A stretch of DNA of 54,183 nt from Firmicutes bacterium HGW-Firmicutes-8. GTDB lineage: Bacteria > Bacillota > Thermincolia > Thermincolales > UBA2595. Position numbers and translations under genes: made by a program. Numbering within the stretch: position 1 is the first letter of the stretch; every line of letters starts with the position of its first letter. Of this stretch, positions 20,151 to 29,815 are shown in pieces. The stretch lies in contig PGZN01000010.1 of NCBI GenBank assembly GCA_002840165.1, positions 1 to 54,183 on the forward strand, given 5' to 3'. The notes under the pieces were generated by a model that was not told where the DNA came from, did no database searches, and saw nothing but the letters and a program-made list of their open reading frames with translations.

Positions 20151-22043
20151 ATGGAATACTTTGCCGGAGAATATGATGTGATTATTATCGGGACCGGGCA
20201 TGCCGGCTGTGAGGCTGCTTTAGCCGCAGCGAGAATGGGCTGTAAAACCCTGGCCCTAACCCTCAATATGGAAAACGTCGCTTTTATGCCCTGCAATCCC
20301 GCTGTGGGGGGGCCGGCCAAAGGACACCTGGTCAGGGAGATTGACGCCTTAGGTGGAGAAATCGGGCTGAATACTGATGAAACAAATATCCAGGTCAGAA
20401 TGTTAAATACCGCCAAAGGCCCGGCGGTCCATGCCTTAAGGGCCCAGGCTGACAAAAAGTCGTACCAGGCAAGAATGAAAAGGGTTCTGGAAGGCCAGGC
20501 CTTGCTTGATTTGAAACAAGCTCTAGTAGAAAGACTGCTCCTCAACGGTGACCAGATTGACGGGGTTGTGACCGGGTCGGGAGCCATTTTCAAAGCCCGG
20601 GCCGTAGTTGTTACGACAGGTACGTTTCTGCGGGGTAGAATTATTGTCGGAGATGTATCATACAGCGGTGGCCCGAACGGCCAGGCCCCCTCCATTGGCC
20701 TAGCTGATAGCTTGCGGGAGTTAGGTTTGGAGCTGGGCCGGTTTAAAACCGGAACCCCGCCGCGAGTCCATAAGAAAAGCGTTGATTTTTCTAAAATGAT
20801 TATTCAGCCGGGTGACGAAAAACAGCACAAGTTTTCTTTTATCGGGGCTAGACCGGTCCGGGAGCAGGTGCCGTGTTGGCTTACTTATTCAACTGAAGAA
20901 ACACATAAACTTATCAGGGACAATTTACATCGGTCGCCGCTATACAGTGGGAAGATAGAAGGTGTTGGACCCCGCTACTGCCCCTCTATCGAAGACAAAG
21001 TGGTTAGATTTGCTGACAAACCCAGCCACCAGATATTCCTCGAACCTGAAGGGCTCGATACCGCTGAAATGTATGTTCAGGGGTTTTCGACGAGCATGCC
21101 TGAAGATATTCAGATTAAAATGCTGCGGTCAATTCCAGGTCTGGAGCGGGTAGAGATGATGAGGACGGCCTATGCTATTGAATATGATTATCTCCCTCCT
21201 ACCCAGCTCAAATTATCTTTGGAAACAAAGATGATCAAAGGGCTTTTTTCCGCCGGACAAATCAATGGCACGTCTGGTTATGAAGAAGCCGCAGCCCAGG
21301 GTATTGTAGCCGGGATAAATGCCGCTCTCTATATTAAAGAACATGAACCGTTTATTTTGCAACGGTCTGATGCGTATATCGGGGTGCTGATAGACGATTT
21401 AGTGACAAAGGGTACCAATGAACCATACCGGATTATGACTTCAAGGGCAGAATACAGGCTGCTTCTCAGACAGGATAATGCTGACCTCAGGCTTACTGAA
21501 AAAGGCCGGCAGGTAGGTTTAGTTGACGAAAAACGTTACCGGATTTTTGAAGAAAAGCATAAGTTAATAGAACGGGAAAAAAACCGGCTGGCCTGCACAA
21601 CTGTGGCGCCTGTTAAAGAGGTACAGGAAATATTAGTGAAAAAAGGCAGTTCTGAAATCAGGCAGAACATATTATTAATGGACCTGTTAAGACGCCCGGA
21701 GATAACACTTGAAGACATCCGAGAGATAGAAGGCAGTTCCCCTTCCCTGCCTGAAGAAGTTGATGAACAGGTTGAAGTTCAGGTTAAGTACGAGGGCTAC
21801 ATCAAACGACAGCTGGAACAGGTTGAGAAGTTTCACCGGCTGGAAAACAAAAGAATTCCGGTCTGGATTGAATATAAAAACATCAAAGGACTATCAACCG
21901 AGGCAGGCCAAAAGTTGGCCAGGCTCAGACCTGAATCTGTCGGACAAGCTTCCAGAATATCAGGTGTTTCACCTGCGGATATCTCGATCCTATTGGTTTA
22001 CATGGAACAAAAAAGACGGGAACGCCCGCAGCAGGAGGACTAA
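20151..22043 (+). CDS. mnmG: tRNA uridine-5-carboxymethylaminomethyl modification enzyme MnmG
   Basis: This FAD-dependent partner of MnmE has 630 residues, the standard length. The N-terminal FAD-binding Rossmann motif is [13 protein letters not shown], and the family signatures [20 protein letters not shown] and [11 protein letters not shown] are visible. The C-terminal helical domain (about 550-630) binds MnmE. The ATG is preceded by GGAGG. It sits between mnmE and rsmG in the canonical order. Confidence 0.97.
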   Translation: MEYFAGEYDVIIIGTGHAGCEAALAAARMGCKTLALTLNMENVAFMPCNPAVGGPAKGHLVREIDALGGEIGLNTDETNIQVRMLNTAKGPAVHALRAQADKKSYQARMKRVLEGQALLDLKQALVERLLLNGDQIDGVVTGSGAIFKARAVVVTTGTFLRGRIIVGDVSYSGGPNGQAPSIGLADSLRELGLELGRFKTGTPPRVHKKSVDFSKMIIQPGDEKQHKFSFIGARPVREQVPCWLTYSTEETHKLIRDNLHRSPLYSGKIEGVGPRYCPSIEDKVVRFADKPSHQIFLEPEGLDTAEMYVQGFSTSMPEDIQIKMLRSIPGLERVEMMRTAYAIEYDYLPPTQLKLSLETKMIKGLFSAGQINGTSGYEEAAAQGIVAGINAALYIKEHEPFILQRSDAYIGVLIDDLVTKGTNEPYRIMTSRAEYRLLLRQDNADLRLTEKGRQVGLVDEKRYRIFEEKHKLIEREKNRLACTTVAPVKEVQEILVKKGSSEIRQNILLMDLLRRPEITLEDIREIEGSSPSLPEEVDEQVEVQVKYEGYIKRQLEQVEKFHRLENKRIPVWIEYKNIKGLSTEAGQKLARLRPESVGQASRISGVSPADISILLVYMEQKRRERPQQED

Positions 22044-22046
22044 GAA

Positions 22047-22787
22047 ATGGAAACTACTCTGGAAGAACTGCTGGTTAAGGGCGCTGCCGGTTTCGGTGTT
22101 CACTTTGGGGAAAATGAAGTAACACTGTATTTTAAATACCTTCGCCAGCTCCTTGAATGGAATGAAAAAGTTAACCTCACGGCCATAAAAGCGCCTGACG
22201 AAATCGTCATTAAACATTTTTTGGACAGCATATCGTTACTGCCGTACTTACAGCAAAAAGAGAAGATTAGGCTTTTAGATGTTGGCTCAGGGGCCGGATT
22301 TCCCGGGGTTCCTTTAAAAATAGCGAACCCGGAAATTGATGTAGTATTACTTGATTCTTTAAAAAAGAGGATTTTGTTTTTGGAAAGCCTTATTACAGAG
22401 CTTAATCTCAAAGGAGTTACCACAGTTCATGGGAGGGCTGAGGACTACGGTCACTGCAAGGGGTACCGTGAGGGGTTTAATGTAGTAACTTCGAGAGCTG
22501 TTGCCAAACTCTCGGTATTAGCAGAGCTGTGCCTCCCCTTTGTAAGGGTAGGCGGGGTATTTGCGGCCTATAAGGGGCCAAGGGGAAAGGAAGAACTTAT
22601 AGAAGCAGAAAGTGCTTTAAAAATTCTGGGTGGAAAACTGACAAGGCTGGTAGAAATCAGTTTACCTCAAACAGATGAGACCAGAATGCTGATTATTATA
22701 CGAAAGGAAAAAGCGACCCCGCAAAAATATCCCCGGAAAGCAGGTACACCCGAAAAGAAACCGCTATGTAAACACCAACACCTGTAA
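22047..22787 (+). CDS. rsmG: 16S rRNA (guanine527-N7)-methyltransferase
   Basis: RsmG methylates G527 in the 530 loop of 16S rRNA; loss gives low-level streptomycin resistance in several species. The protein has 246 residues with an S-adenosylmethionine site LLDVGSGAGFPGVPL (about 76-90). The basic tail has the usual PRKAGTPEKKPL. It starts 3 nt after the mnmG stop with AGGAGG in the end of mnmG, so the two are translationally linked. Confidence 0.96.
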   Translation: METTLEELLVKGAAGFGVHFGENEVTLYFKYLRQLLEWNEKVNLTAIKAPDEIVIKHFLDSISLLPYLQQKEKIRLLDVGSGAGFPGVPLKIANPEIDVVLLDSLKKRILFLESLITELNLKGVTTVHGRAEDYGHCKGYREGFNVVTSRAVAKLSVLAELCLPFVRVGGVFAAYKGPRGKEELIEAESALKILGGKLTRLVEISLPQTDETRMLIIIRKEKATPQKYPRKAGTPEKKPLCKHQHL

Positions 22788-23075
22788 AAACGGCAGGCAA
22801 AAACGAACAAGCGTTCCCGGCCCAAAAAGACCTGTGCTCCATTAAAAATGAGGGGTTAGTATAAAAACCTTTATAAATAAAAACCCGTAATTAAAACGGA
22901 AAAATGAACTGTTAGAGCTTAAATGGAAAAGAATGGGGCCTATCACCAGATTGACAATCAATATCACCTCCCCAAATTTGACAAAACAAAAATAAACAGA
23001 GAAAACAGGGAGGAACTGAAATCTTTATGTGGAATAAACAAACAATAAGTTTCAGGAAAAACAGGTGGTGTAGTG

Positions 23076-23837
23076 ATGGGCCAAATAATAGCAATTGCCA
23101 ACCAGAAGGGCGGCGTAGCAAAAACAACGACGGCTGTCAACCTTGCTGCATGTATAGCTGCCCTTGGGAAAAGAGTTCTTTTAATTGATATTGACCCCCA
23201 AGGGAACGCCAGTAGTGGATTGGGAGTAGATAAGAAGAGTCTCACTTACTGTATATATGATGTTCTTATCAATGGGCTTCCCATCGAAAGTGTAATCTGT
23301 AAAGGTGAAATTGAAGGATTAGAAGTAGCCCCGGCTACTATACAATTGGCTGGGGCGGAAATTGAACTGGTAACGGCAATATCAAGGGAAACAAAACTTA
23401 AGAAGGCAGTCCATGAGCTCAAAGATAAGTATGACTATATTTTTATTGACTGTCCGCCGTCGCTGGGACTGTTAACGATAAATGCCCTGACAGCGGCTGG
23501 TTCGGTTATTATCCCGATTCAATGTGAGTATTATGCTCTGGAGGGTTTGGGGCAGCTCATCACCACAATCGAATTAATAAGAAAACATCTGAATTCGGGG
23601 CTTGAAGTTGAGGGTGTGGTCCTAACCATGTTTGACGCCAGGACCAATCTGTCAATTCAGGTAGTCGATGAGGTAAAATCATATTTTAAGAACAAGGTAT
23701 ACCGTACTATCATTCCCCGAAATGTTAGGCTCAGCGAAGCGCCAAGTCACGGCAAGCCAATTATTCTATATGACCCTAAATCAAAAGGGGCGGAGGTATA
23801 TCAGGAACTAGCGAAGGAAGTGACTGAAAATGAATAA
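23076..23837 (+). CDS. parA: ParA family chromosome-partitioning ATPase (Soj)
   Basis: This deviant Walker A ATPase of 253 residues moves origins and influences DnaA activity in other firmicutes. The N-terminus reads IIAIANQKGGVAKTTTAVNL, with the signature lysine and the Walker A KGGVAKTT; a Walker A' (LLIDIDPQGNASSGLG) follows. I prefer the ATG at 23076 over the GTG directly before it. The 285-bp gap before it holds no gene I can see. It overlaps parB by 8 nt. Confidence 0.96.
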   Translation: MGQIIAIANQKGGVAKTTTAVNLAACIAALGKRVLLIDIDPQGNASSGLGVDKKSLTYCIYDVLINGLPIESVICKGEIEGLEVAPATIQLAGAEIELVTAISRETKLKKAVHELKDKYDYIFIDCPPSLGLLTINALTAAGSVIIPIQCEYYALEGLGQLITTIELIRKHLNSGLEVEGVVLTMFDARTNLSIQVVDEVKSYFKNKVYRTIIPRNVRLSEAPSHGKPIILYDPKSKGAEVYQELAKEVTENE

Positions 23838-24693
23838 GAAAGCGCTTGGCCGGGGACTTCAGGCCCTGCTGCCTAACACAGCGGACGTAGTTGCTGAAAA
23901 CACAGGAATCACTGAAATACCACTTAAGGATATAAGGGTTAACAGAAAGCAGCCGCGGCATACTTTTAATGAAGAAAAACTAAACGAACTGGCACTCTCG
24001 ATAAAGGAACATGGGGTGGTTCAGCCAATCATTGTACGGACAACCCCCGGAGGCAAATATGAGCTTGTAGCCGGCGAACGAAGATGGCGGGCCTGCAAAA
24101 TCGTTGGCATTGAGAAGGTTCCCGCGATTGTAAAAACACTTACAGAAAAAGAAACATCTGAAATATCTCTCATCGAAAACATTCAGAGGGAAGACCTTAA
24201 CCCGATTGAAGAAGCCTCGGCTTACAAGACCCTAATGGAGGAATATGGGCTGACCCAGGAGGAACTGTCCAAGCGTATCGGCAAAAGCAGGCCATTTATT
24301 GCGAACACGGTGCGATTATTAACCCTCCCTGAGCAGACAAAAAACATGTTAACTCAAGGGGTAATAACAGCTGGCCACGCCAGAGCGCTATTAGCCTTGT
24401 CAAAGACGAAAGACTTGGAGGATGCTGCCAGGAGAGTCGCATTAAAGGGCTTATCAGTTAGGCAGACCGAGGATTTCGTTAAAAACATAGCCCGTGAGAA
24501 AACGAGGACAAAGAGTAAAACCTCAAAAGCGGACCCTGTGCTTCAGGACCTAGAAGAAAGATTGAAAAAGAGGTTTAGCACAAAAGTTTGCATAAGACAC
24601 GGGAGGAAAAACGGCAGAATAGAAATTGAATATTATGGGGCCGAAGAACTGGAACGGCTGCTTGAGGCGCTTCTGGGAGAAACGGAACTCTAA
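23830..24693 (+). CDS. parB: ParB family partitioning protein (Spo0J)
   Basis: ParB binds parS, spreads along DNA as a CTP-dependent clamp and recruits SMC. The protein has 287 residues. The N-terminal segment KKALGRGLQALLP is typical. The CTPase domain shows the GERRWRA motif and ENIQREDLNPIEEA, followed by a central helix-turn-helix (about 130-170) and a C-terminal dimerisation domain. It is translationally coupled to parA. A near-perfect parS site lies 1 nt after its stop codon. Confidence 0.97.
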   Translation: MNKKALGRGLQALLPNTADVVAENTGITEIPLKDIRVNRKQPRHTFNEEKLNELALSIKEHGVVQPIIVRTTPGGKYELVAGERRWRACKIVGIEKVPAIVKTLTEKETSEISLIENIQREDLNPIEEASAYKTLMEEYGLTQEELSKRIGKSRPFIANTVRLLTLPEQTKNMLTQGVITAGHARALLALSKTKDLEDAARRVALKGLSVRQTEDFVKNIAREKTRTKSKTSKADPVLQDLEERLKKRFSTKVCIRHGRKNGRIEIEYYGAEELERLLEALLGETEL

Positions 24694-24694
24694 T

Positions 24695-24710
24695 AGTTTC
24701 ACGTGAAACA
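24695..24710. promoter_or_regulatory. parS centromere site
   Basis: The 16-mer AGTTTCACGTGAAACA matches the B. subtilis-type parS consensus TGTTTCACGTGAAACA at 15 of 16 bases and begins 1 nt after the parB stop. ParB should bind here. I noticed no other good copy in the window. Confidence 0.9.
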
Positions 24711-24756
24711 TTTTAGAGAGTACCCCTAATTAAAAACGCATTAGTTTGGAATGGCA

Positions 24757-24903
24757 GATACTCTTTGTACTACTACTTCGTGAAAGTTTGTATAGTTCTA
24801 TGTATCCGGTTTATCCTGTTATCCTGTCTGCTTCATCTATTACCAAAGGAGAAAATGATATCGGACATTTAGTTTTTTTTGCAAACTTTCACGAAGTAGT
24901 AGT
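24757..24903. repeat. Dispersed repeat with 22-bp perfect inverted ends, copy 1
   Basis: ACTACTACTTCGTGAAAGTTTG (24769-24790) is repeated inverted and without mismatch at 24882-24903. The interior holds TTATCCTGTTATCCTGTCTG and a segment ending GATATCGGACA. The left 115 bp recur on the opposite strand at about 31214-31327. It looks like a small non-coding mobile or REP-like element. It sits directly after parS. Confidence 0.75.
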
Positions 24904-24935
24904 CCAAAGGGTCCCCCCCCTACCCTGCTGGATTT

Positions 24936-25064
24936 ATGGGTCTTGCTCGAGAATTCCGATCCATTATCCTGAAATTGAGTGAAGATACATGGTTTACAAG
25001 GGAAACCGCGGATGAACCCGAAACTTTTAAGGAAAAACTAATTACTGATATCACAGGCAGGTAA
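24936..25064 (+). pseudogene. Possible 3' remnant of a gene
   Basis: A 42-codon frame begins MGLAREFRSIILKLSEDT and ends EKLITDITGR. The mix of residues looks protein-like, yet there is no ribosome binding site, and the frame opens just right of the inverted-repeat element. I read it as the tail of a gene whose 5' part was lost or replaced. I do not recognise the family. It may instead be chance. Confidence 0.35.
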
Positions 25065-25103
25065 ATACCGTCATAGGTGTAGTAATCAATGGAGGAACCG
25101 CAA

Positions 25104-26249
25104 ATGATATATCTTGATAATGCAGCTACAACCTGGCCAAAACCCGAAGAAACAATTGCGGCTGTCGCTAATTGTATGAGAAGGGCTGGGGCAAATCCTG
25201 GCCGTGGTGGACATAAAATGTCCCTAGAGGCTGGCCGGATTATCTTTGAGACGAGAGAAGCTCTGGCTAAAATGTTTGGGGTAAGTGACCCGGCCCGGAT
25301 CGTTTTTACCGGAAATGCCACAGAATCCCTAAACATAGCGTTGAAGGGGTTCCTTAAACCCGGTGACCACGTTATAACCAGTTCAATGGAACACAATGCG
25401 GTGGCCAGACCTTTACAGGTTTTAAAAGCTAAAGGGATTCAAATAACAGAGGTATCGTGTTCTCCCCAGGGGGAACTGGATCCCAGGGATGTCGACAGAG
25501 CTGTTAAAACAAATACCGCCGCTGTTATAATAATGCATGCCTCGAACGTTACCGGAACGATAATGCCGATAGGTGAAATCGGTAAAATTACGCGCCAAAA
25601 GGGACTCTGTTTTATTGTTGATGCAGCTCAGACGGCAGGTTTACTGGATATTGATGTAGATAAGATGAACATCGACCTGCTGGCGTTTACCGGCCATAAA
25701 GGCCTGTATGGACCGCAGGGGACGGGGGGGCTGTTTATCAGGGACGAAACCGGGTTGGAGCCCCTAAAGCAGGGGGGAACCGGCAGTAGTTCCGAATCCC
25801 CGGAACAGCCGGAGGAAATGCCGGACAAGTTTGAGAGCGGGACTCCCAATACTCCGGGTATAGCCGGACTTAAGGCAGGGATTAAATTTATCTCCGGTCA
25901 AGGAATTGACAGCATCCGGAAACACGAAAATGAGCTTTTATCTAAGTTCCTGGCAGGACTTAAACAAATAAAGAAAATAGAGATTTATGGGACCGCCAAT
26001 CCTCTCCTGCAGGTGCCTGTTGTTTCGCTTAATGTAAAAGGCCAGGATTCTGCGGAAATAGCGTTTATAATGGATAAGGTCTTCGATATTGCCTGCCGCA
26101 GTGGGCTGCACTGCTCACCGTCGGCGCACAGAACCATCGGAACGCTGGGCCGGGGGACGGTGAGGTTTAGTTTTTCATTGTTTAATACCGCCGAAGAAGT
26201 GGATCTTACCCTGGAAGCGCTCGAAAGAACCATTACCGAGCTGCCATAA
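25104..26249 (+). CDS. Cysteine desulfurase-like class V aminotransferase
   Basis: This PLP enzyme has 381 residues. N-terminal IYLDNAATTWPKPEE, the PLP lysine in FTGHKGLYGPQG and the late active-site cysteine in RSGLHCSP fit the cysteine desulfurase group; the overall form resembles the EF2568-type subfamily rather than IscS or SufS. It would take sulfur from cysteine and pass it on as persulfide. The ATG at 25104 lies 8 nt after GGAGG; an earlier ATG overlaps that site. It is convergent with larC, sharing a bidirectional terminator. No iron-sulfur scaffold gene is nearby. The sulfur acceptor is unknown; LarE is one possibility given its proximity. Confidence 0.88.
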   Translation: MIYLDNAATTWPKPEETIAAVANCMRRAGANPGRGGHKMSLEAGRIIFETREALAKMFGVSDPARIVFTGNATESLNIALKGFLKPGDHVITSSMEHNAVARPLQVLKAKGIQITEVSCSPQGELDPRDVDRAVKTNTAAVIIMHASNVTGTIMPIGEIGKITRQKGLCFIVDAAQTAGLLDIDVDKMNIDLLAFTGHKGLYGPQGTGGLFIRDETGLEPLKQGGTGSSSESPEQPEEMPDKFESGTPNTPGIAGLKAGIKFISGQGIDSIRKHENELLSKFLAGLKQIKKIEIYGTANPLLQVPVVSLNVKGQDSAEIAFIMDKVFDIACRSGLHCSPSAHRTIGTLGRGTVRFSFSLFNTAEEVDLTLEALERTITELP

Positions 26250-26250
26250 A

Positions 26251-26283
26251 AAAAAAGGAAGCCCCTTAGGGGCTTCCTTTTTT
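26251..26283. terminator. Bidirectional terminator between the desulfurase-like gene and larC
   Basis: A perfect 15-bp stem (AAAAAAGGAAGCCCC / GGGGCTTCCTTTTTT, 26251-26283) has a 3-nt loop and A/T runs on both sides. The larC stop codon is the loop (26266-26268), so the final larC codons form one arm. Confidence 0.92.
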
Positions 26284-27474
26284 ATATGCTTCGGCTTTGG
26301 CAATGTCGTATACAGTTTTGACGGGGACTTGGTTTTTTGCTGCTATGTCTTTGCAGTCCTCCCACTCCGGGGCAATGTTGGTGACCTGACCGGTACCCGG
26401 ATGGCGGCCCAGCTTGACTGTAACCTGGCCGTATGGGGTCTGGACAGCGATAGTCTCCCTGGCCAATTTATACCTGTGGCAGATAAATGTCCGTACCCCC
26501 AGGGTGGTAGTCTCTGTGAGAAGGGTAGAAACCACGCCGTTCATTTTATCGTTTGAGACAAGACAGGTGACGACTTGGGCCGGCCGCCCCTTTTTCATAA
26601 TTACCGGGGTAAGATAAACATCTACAGCCCCGGCGGTGAAAAGTGCGGGAATAATGTAATCGTAGAATTCCGGGTTCATATCATCTATATTTGCTTCTAT
26701 CACAGACAGAAAATCTTCAGTATAAGGGGTGGCATCTAAGCAGCAGTTATGGCTGCTTCCGGCTTCCCCGAGCACCGCCCGCAGCAAGTTAGGTATTTCG
26801 CGGTCAGCATTTCCCGCACCATAACCAACAGTCAAGATCTTCATTTGAGGCATCGGTTTGAAATCAGCGGCCAGGGTTTTTACCAAAGCGGCCCCTGTGG
26901 GAGTGACTGTTTCCCCGTTAATGCTGCACGCCGTGGTCGGAACTCCCTTAAGCAGTTCGAGAGCTGCCGGGGCCGGCAGGGGCAGTAAGCCGTGGGCACA
27001 TTCCACAAAACCGGCGCCGAGCGGAAGAGGGGAGCAAAGAACCTCATTCACACCCAAAATATCCAGGGCTGTAACGGTTCCTACAATATCTATAATGGCA
27101 TCAATTGCTCCAACTTCATGGAAATGAACCTGAGATAAAGAGATCCCGTGTATTTTAGCTTCCGCGGCGGCCAGGTTGTTAAATACCGCAGCGCTTTTCT
27201 CTTTTACGGATCCGGGGAGGGTACTTTTATTTATAATACTCACGATATCAGGCAGTCGCCGGAAGTGTTTTTGCTTATGTAAAATGCTTACAGTGGCCTT
27301 AGTCCCACATATACCGTTCTTTAGTACTTTTTCGGCGGTCAGGGAGTACCCCTCAAGATGTAGGCCGGCGAGCCGGCTCGACAGTTCATCCAAAGAGACA
27401 CCGAGGTCCAGCAGAACACCCAGGAACATATCTCCGCTAATACCGGCAAAGCAATCCAGGTAAAGAGTTTTCAT
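26266..27474 (-). CDS. larC: Nickel-pincer cofactor biosynthesis protein LarC
   Basis: LarC is the CTP-dependent nickel-inserting cyclometallase that finishes the nickel-pincer nucleotide (NPN) used by lactate racemase LarA. The protein has 402 residues as one continuous reading frame; in Lactiplantibacillus plantarum it is split by a programmed frameshift. The N-terminus reads YLDCFAGISGDMFLG, and the conserved HFHEVGAIDAIIDIVG and EANIDDMNPE segments are visible. It is last in the larE-larB-larC operon and overlaps the larB stop by one base (TAATG). No larA is in the window. Confidence 0.93.
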   Translation of the reverse strand: MKTLYLDCFAGISGDMFLGVLLDLGVSLDELSSRLAGLHLEGYSLTAEKVLKNGICGTKATVSILHKQKHFRRLPDIVSIINKSTLPGSVKEKSAAVFNNLAAAEAKIHGISLSQVHFHEVGAIDAIIDIVGTVTALDILGVNEVLCSPLPLGAGFVECAHGLLPLPAPAALELLKGVPTTACSINGETVTPTGAALVKTLAADFKPMPQMKILTVGYGAGNADREIPNLLRAVLGEAGSSHNCCLDATPYTEDFLSVIEANIDDMNPEFYDYIIPALFTAGAVDVYLTPVIMKKGRPAQVVTCLVSNDKMNGVVSTLLTETTTLGVRTFICHRYKLARETIAVQTPYGQVTVKLGRHPGTGQVTNIAPEWEDCKDIAAKNQVPVKTVYDIAKAEAYKKGSP

Positions 27475-28232
27475 TATTTCCCTTCCTTCAGCCTGACAAT
27501 TGACGCCGCCATCGTCGCAGCCCCAAAGCCGTTGTCAATATTAACCACCGCGATGCCTGCCGCACAGGAGTTAAGCATTCCCAGAAGAGCTGCCAGGCCG
27601 CCAAAACTAGCCCCGTACCCGATGCTGGTCGGAACTGCTACCACCGGGACATCAACCAGCCCACCAACAACACTGGCCAGGGCGCCTTCCATGCCGGCGG
27701 CAACAATAATTACAGATGCCTCAGCAAGCAGGGTCTTATAATGTAAAAGCCGGTGGATTCCGGCTACACCCACATCATAAAGACGGGTGACATTATGGCC
27801 CAGGGACTCCGCTGTCACTGAGGCCTCCTCGGCAACAGGGATATCGGCAGTACCGGCGCTGATTACCAGAATAGGGCTTTGATATTTACGCTGGGAGTCC
27901 CTTTCAATGGTGATGCAGCGGGCTAAATCGTGATATTTCGCATCAGTACATATTCTGCTGACTGCGGTAAAGACACCGGCATCAGCTCTCGTCGCCAGAA
28001 TGTTGGATCCGGTGGACAAAAGGGTTTCTATTATTGAAACGACCTGACCGGGCTGTTTGCCCTGGCAAAAAACCACCTCCGGAAAACCCGTCCGCAGGCA
28101 CCTGTGGTGGTCTACCTTGGCAAACCCCAGGTCTTCAAAGGGCAGTCCCTTAAGAGTGCCCAGGGCGTCTTCAATATTGAGGGTACCCTGTTTGACTTGG
28201 GTGAGGATGGTTCTGAGGGAATCTTTATCCAT
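27474..28232 (-). CDS. larB: Nickel-pincer cofactor biosynthesis protein LarB
   Basis: LarB carboxylates and hydrolyses nicotinic acid adenine dinucleotide to start NPN synthesis. The protein has 252 residues. The C-terminal two thirds is PurE-like, with SAGTADIPVAEEA and AGMEGALASVVGGL. The ATG start lies inside the end of larE (8-nt overlap), so translation is coupled. The order larE-larB-larC leaves the three cofactor enzymes together, as in many bacteria. Confidence 0.94.
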   Translation of the reverse strand: MDKDSLRTILTQVKQGTLNIEDALGTLKGLPFEDLGFAKVDHHRCLRTGFPEVVFCQGKQPGQVVSIIETLLSTGSNILATRADAGVFTAVSRICTDAKYHDLARCITIERDSQRKYQSPILVISAGTADIPVAEEASVTAESLGHNVTRLYDVGVAGIHRLLHYKTLLAEASVIIVAAGMEGALASVVGGLVDVPVVAVPTSIGYGASFGGLAALLGMLNSCAAGIAVVNIDNGFGAATMAASIVRLKEGK

Positions 28233-29049
28233 TTAATATCTCCTTTGACAGCACCTCATTCATGCTTCCACTGCGAAATCCGTTGAGGTCAAGGGTAATA
28301 TAATTAAAACCCAGAGTTTTCAACTTTGCGGTTACCTTTTTGCGGATAGTCGAGGAGGCAACCTTTTTTATCATTACTTCAGGGACCTCGATACGGGCTG
28401 TATCACCATGGTGGCGGACCCGCAGTTCATCCAGACCAAGGGAGCGCAAAAACCGCTCTGCCTCATCCACCTGGTGAAGTTTTTCCGAAGTTATCGTATG
28501 TCCATAAGGGAATCTTGAGGAAAGACAGGGCATACTGGGTTTGTCCCAGTTGGGCAGCCTGCGTGCCTTCGCAATCCTGCGAATTTCAGCTTTTGTTATT
28601 CCTGTTTCCCGAAGGGGGCTTCTGACCCCATGTTCGGCGCCTGCCCGCAAACCAGGCCTGAAATCACCGGCATCGTCCGCATTGGCGCCATCTATTACAT
28701 ATTCTAAATTGTAACTGCGAGCGATTTTGGATAATTCTCCAAAGAGCTCCTGCTTACAGTAGTAGCATCTTTCCGGGGGATTTTCGAAAAACCTCTCATT
28801 TTTAAGTTCCCCTGTCGAGATAAGAAGATGCCTGGCCCCCAAGGTTTCAGCCAGGTGCTTAGCTTCCTCCAATTCCTCTCTGGGGTATGTTTCCGAAGAG
28901 GCCGTGACGGCTAAAACCTTTTCCGGCCCTAGGGCACGCAGAGCAGTTTCTAACAACAGGGTGCTGTCAATTCCGCCGGAAAAAGATACCAGAACTGATT
29001 TCATCTCAGCTATAACTTGAATAAGATGCCCAATCTTGGTTTGTGTCAT
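28225..29049 (-). CDS. larE: ATP-dependent sacrificial or cluster-based sulfur transferase LarE
   Basis: LarE adds sulfur to the pincer precursor. The protein has 274 residues with a PP-loop ATP site SFSGGIDST (22-30). Cys175 in PSMPCLSSRFPYG corresponds to the sacrificial cysteine of the L. plantarum enzyme. There are also Cys95 and Cys98 in RCYYCKQ. Three cysteines would suit the variant LarE proteins that hold an iron-sulfur cluster and recycle sulfur; this is inference. It heads the operon behind a good promoter. An external sulfur donor would then make sense of the nearby desulfurase. Confidence 0.93.
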   Translation of the reverse strand: MTQTKIGHLIQVIAEMKSVLVSFSGGIDSTLLLETALRALGPEKVLAVTASSETYPREELEEAKHLAETLGARHLLISTGELKNERFFENPPERCYYCKQELFGELSKIARSYNLEYVIDGANADDAGDFRPGLRAGAEHGVRSPLRETGITKAEIRRIAKARRLPNWDKPSMPCLSSRFPYGHTITSEKLHQVDEAERFLRSLGLDELRVRHHGDTARIEVPEVMIKKVASSTIRKKVTAKLKTLGFNYITLDLNGFRSGSMNEVLSKEILNG

Positions 29050-29092
29050 GTTAATTGTAACTCCTTAGAATACATAAGACTAATGTGGTTAC

Positions 29093-29121
29093 ATTTTAAT
29101 ATAGGGTGGAACCCTTGTCAA
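29093..29121 (-). promoter_or_regulatory. Promoter of larE-larB-larC
   Basis: TTGACA (29116-29121) and TAAAAT (29093-29098) are 17 nt apart on the minus strand, about 45 bp before the larE start. The -35 box lies within CCCTT-N8-AAGGG, a possible operator. Confidence 0.8.
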
Positions 29122-29233
29122 CTTAAGGGAAAAGAAGAAAAGGCCGAAAAAAATTTGCTGCTTTTGAGAGGATTTTAGAGAATTATGTGGAATCCAAAAG
29201 GACTGAAAGATTTGAAGAGGAGTGGCCTTAAAA

Positions 29234-29740
29234 ATGGAAAGTATTTTGTCGAACGTTAAAACAAATATCGAGACTCTTGCTCTGGCTGCCACTTGTATAT
29301 CATTGATTTCCCTGGTATTGTGGTTGGTAAACACCTGGCGCACAAGTAGGTTAATAAAGAGATACAAGGTGTTTATGCACGGTATGGATGGAAAAAACCT
29401 GGAAGGTATGTTGACTACCCATCTGGATAAGGTTAACAATGTCCTGGCCAAGACAGTGGAAGTGGAAAGGGCGTACAAAGCTGTCAGGAAAATGGCTGAA
29501 AGCTCTATTCAAAATGTTGGCATAGTTAGGTTTAATGCCTTTAATGACATCGGCAGTGACCTTAGTTTCGCTGTAGCGCTGCTTGACCATTATGGAGACG
29601 GAGTGGTTATTAACAGTATCTTTGGCCGCAGTGAGACCCGTACCTACGCAAAACCGGTGAACAAGGGTGTGTCCAGTTATAATCTTTCAACAGAGGAGGA
29701 AGAGGCGATCAGGAAGGCCCTGGAAAATAAAAAAGAGTAG
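29234..29740 (+). CDS. DUF4446 family membrane-anchored protein
   Basis: The protein has 168 residues. One hydrophobic helix near the N-terminus (about 12-33) is followed by a soluble region with coiled-coil character (LDKVNNVLAKTVEVERAYK), then RFNAFNDIGSDLSFAVALLD, GDGVVINSIFGRSETRTYAKPV and a C-terminal STEEEEAIRKA. These are the marks of DUF4446, a firmicute family of unknown function often found near parB and rsmG. The ATG is preferred; a GTG four codons upstream abuts the GAGGAG site. Confidence 0.85.
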   Translation: MESILSNVKTNIETLALAATCISLISLVLWLVNTWRTSRLIKRYKVFMHGMDGKNLEGMLTTHLDKVNNVLAKTVEVERAYKAVRKMAESSIQNVGIVRFNAFNDIGSDLSFAVALLDHYGDGVVINSIFGRSETRTYAKPVNKGVSSYNLSTEEEEAIRKALENKKE

Positions 29741-29815
29741 AATTCAGATTCCGGGAATAATCAAGAATCCCCCTGCGAAAAATAAAAAGAACTTAAATCG
29801 GGGGGAGGATTTTTA

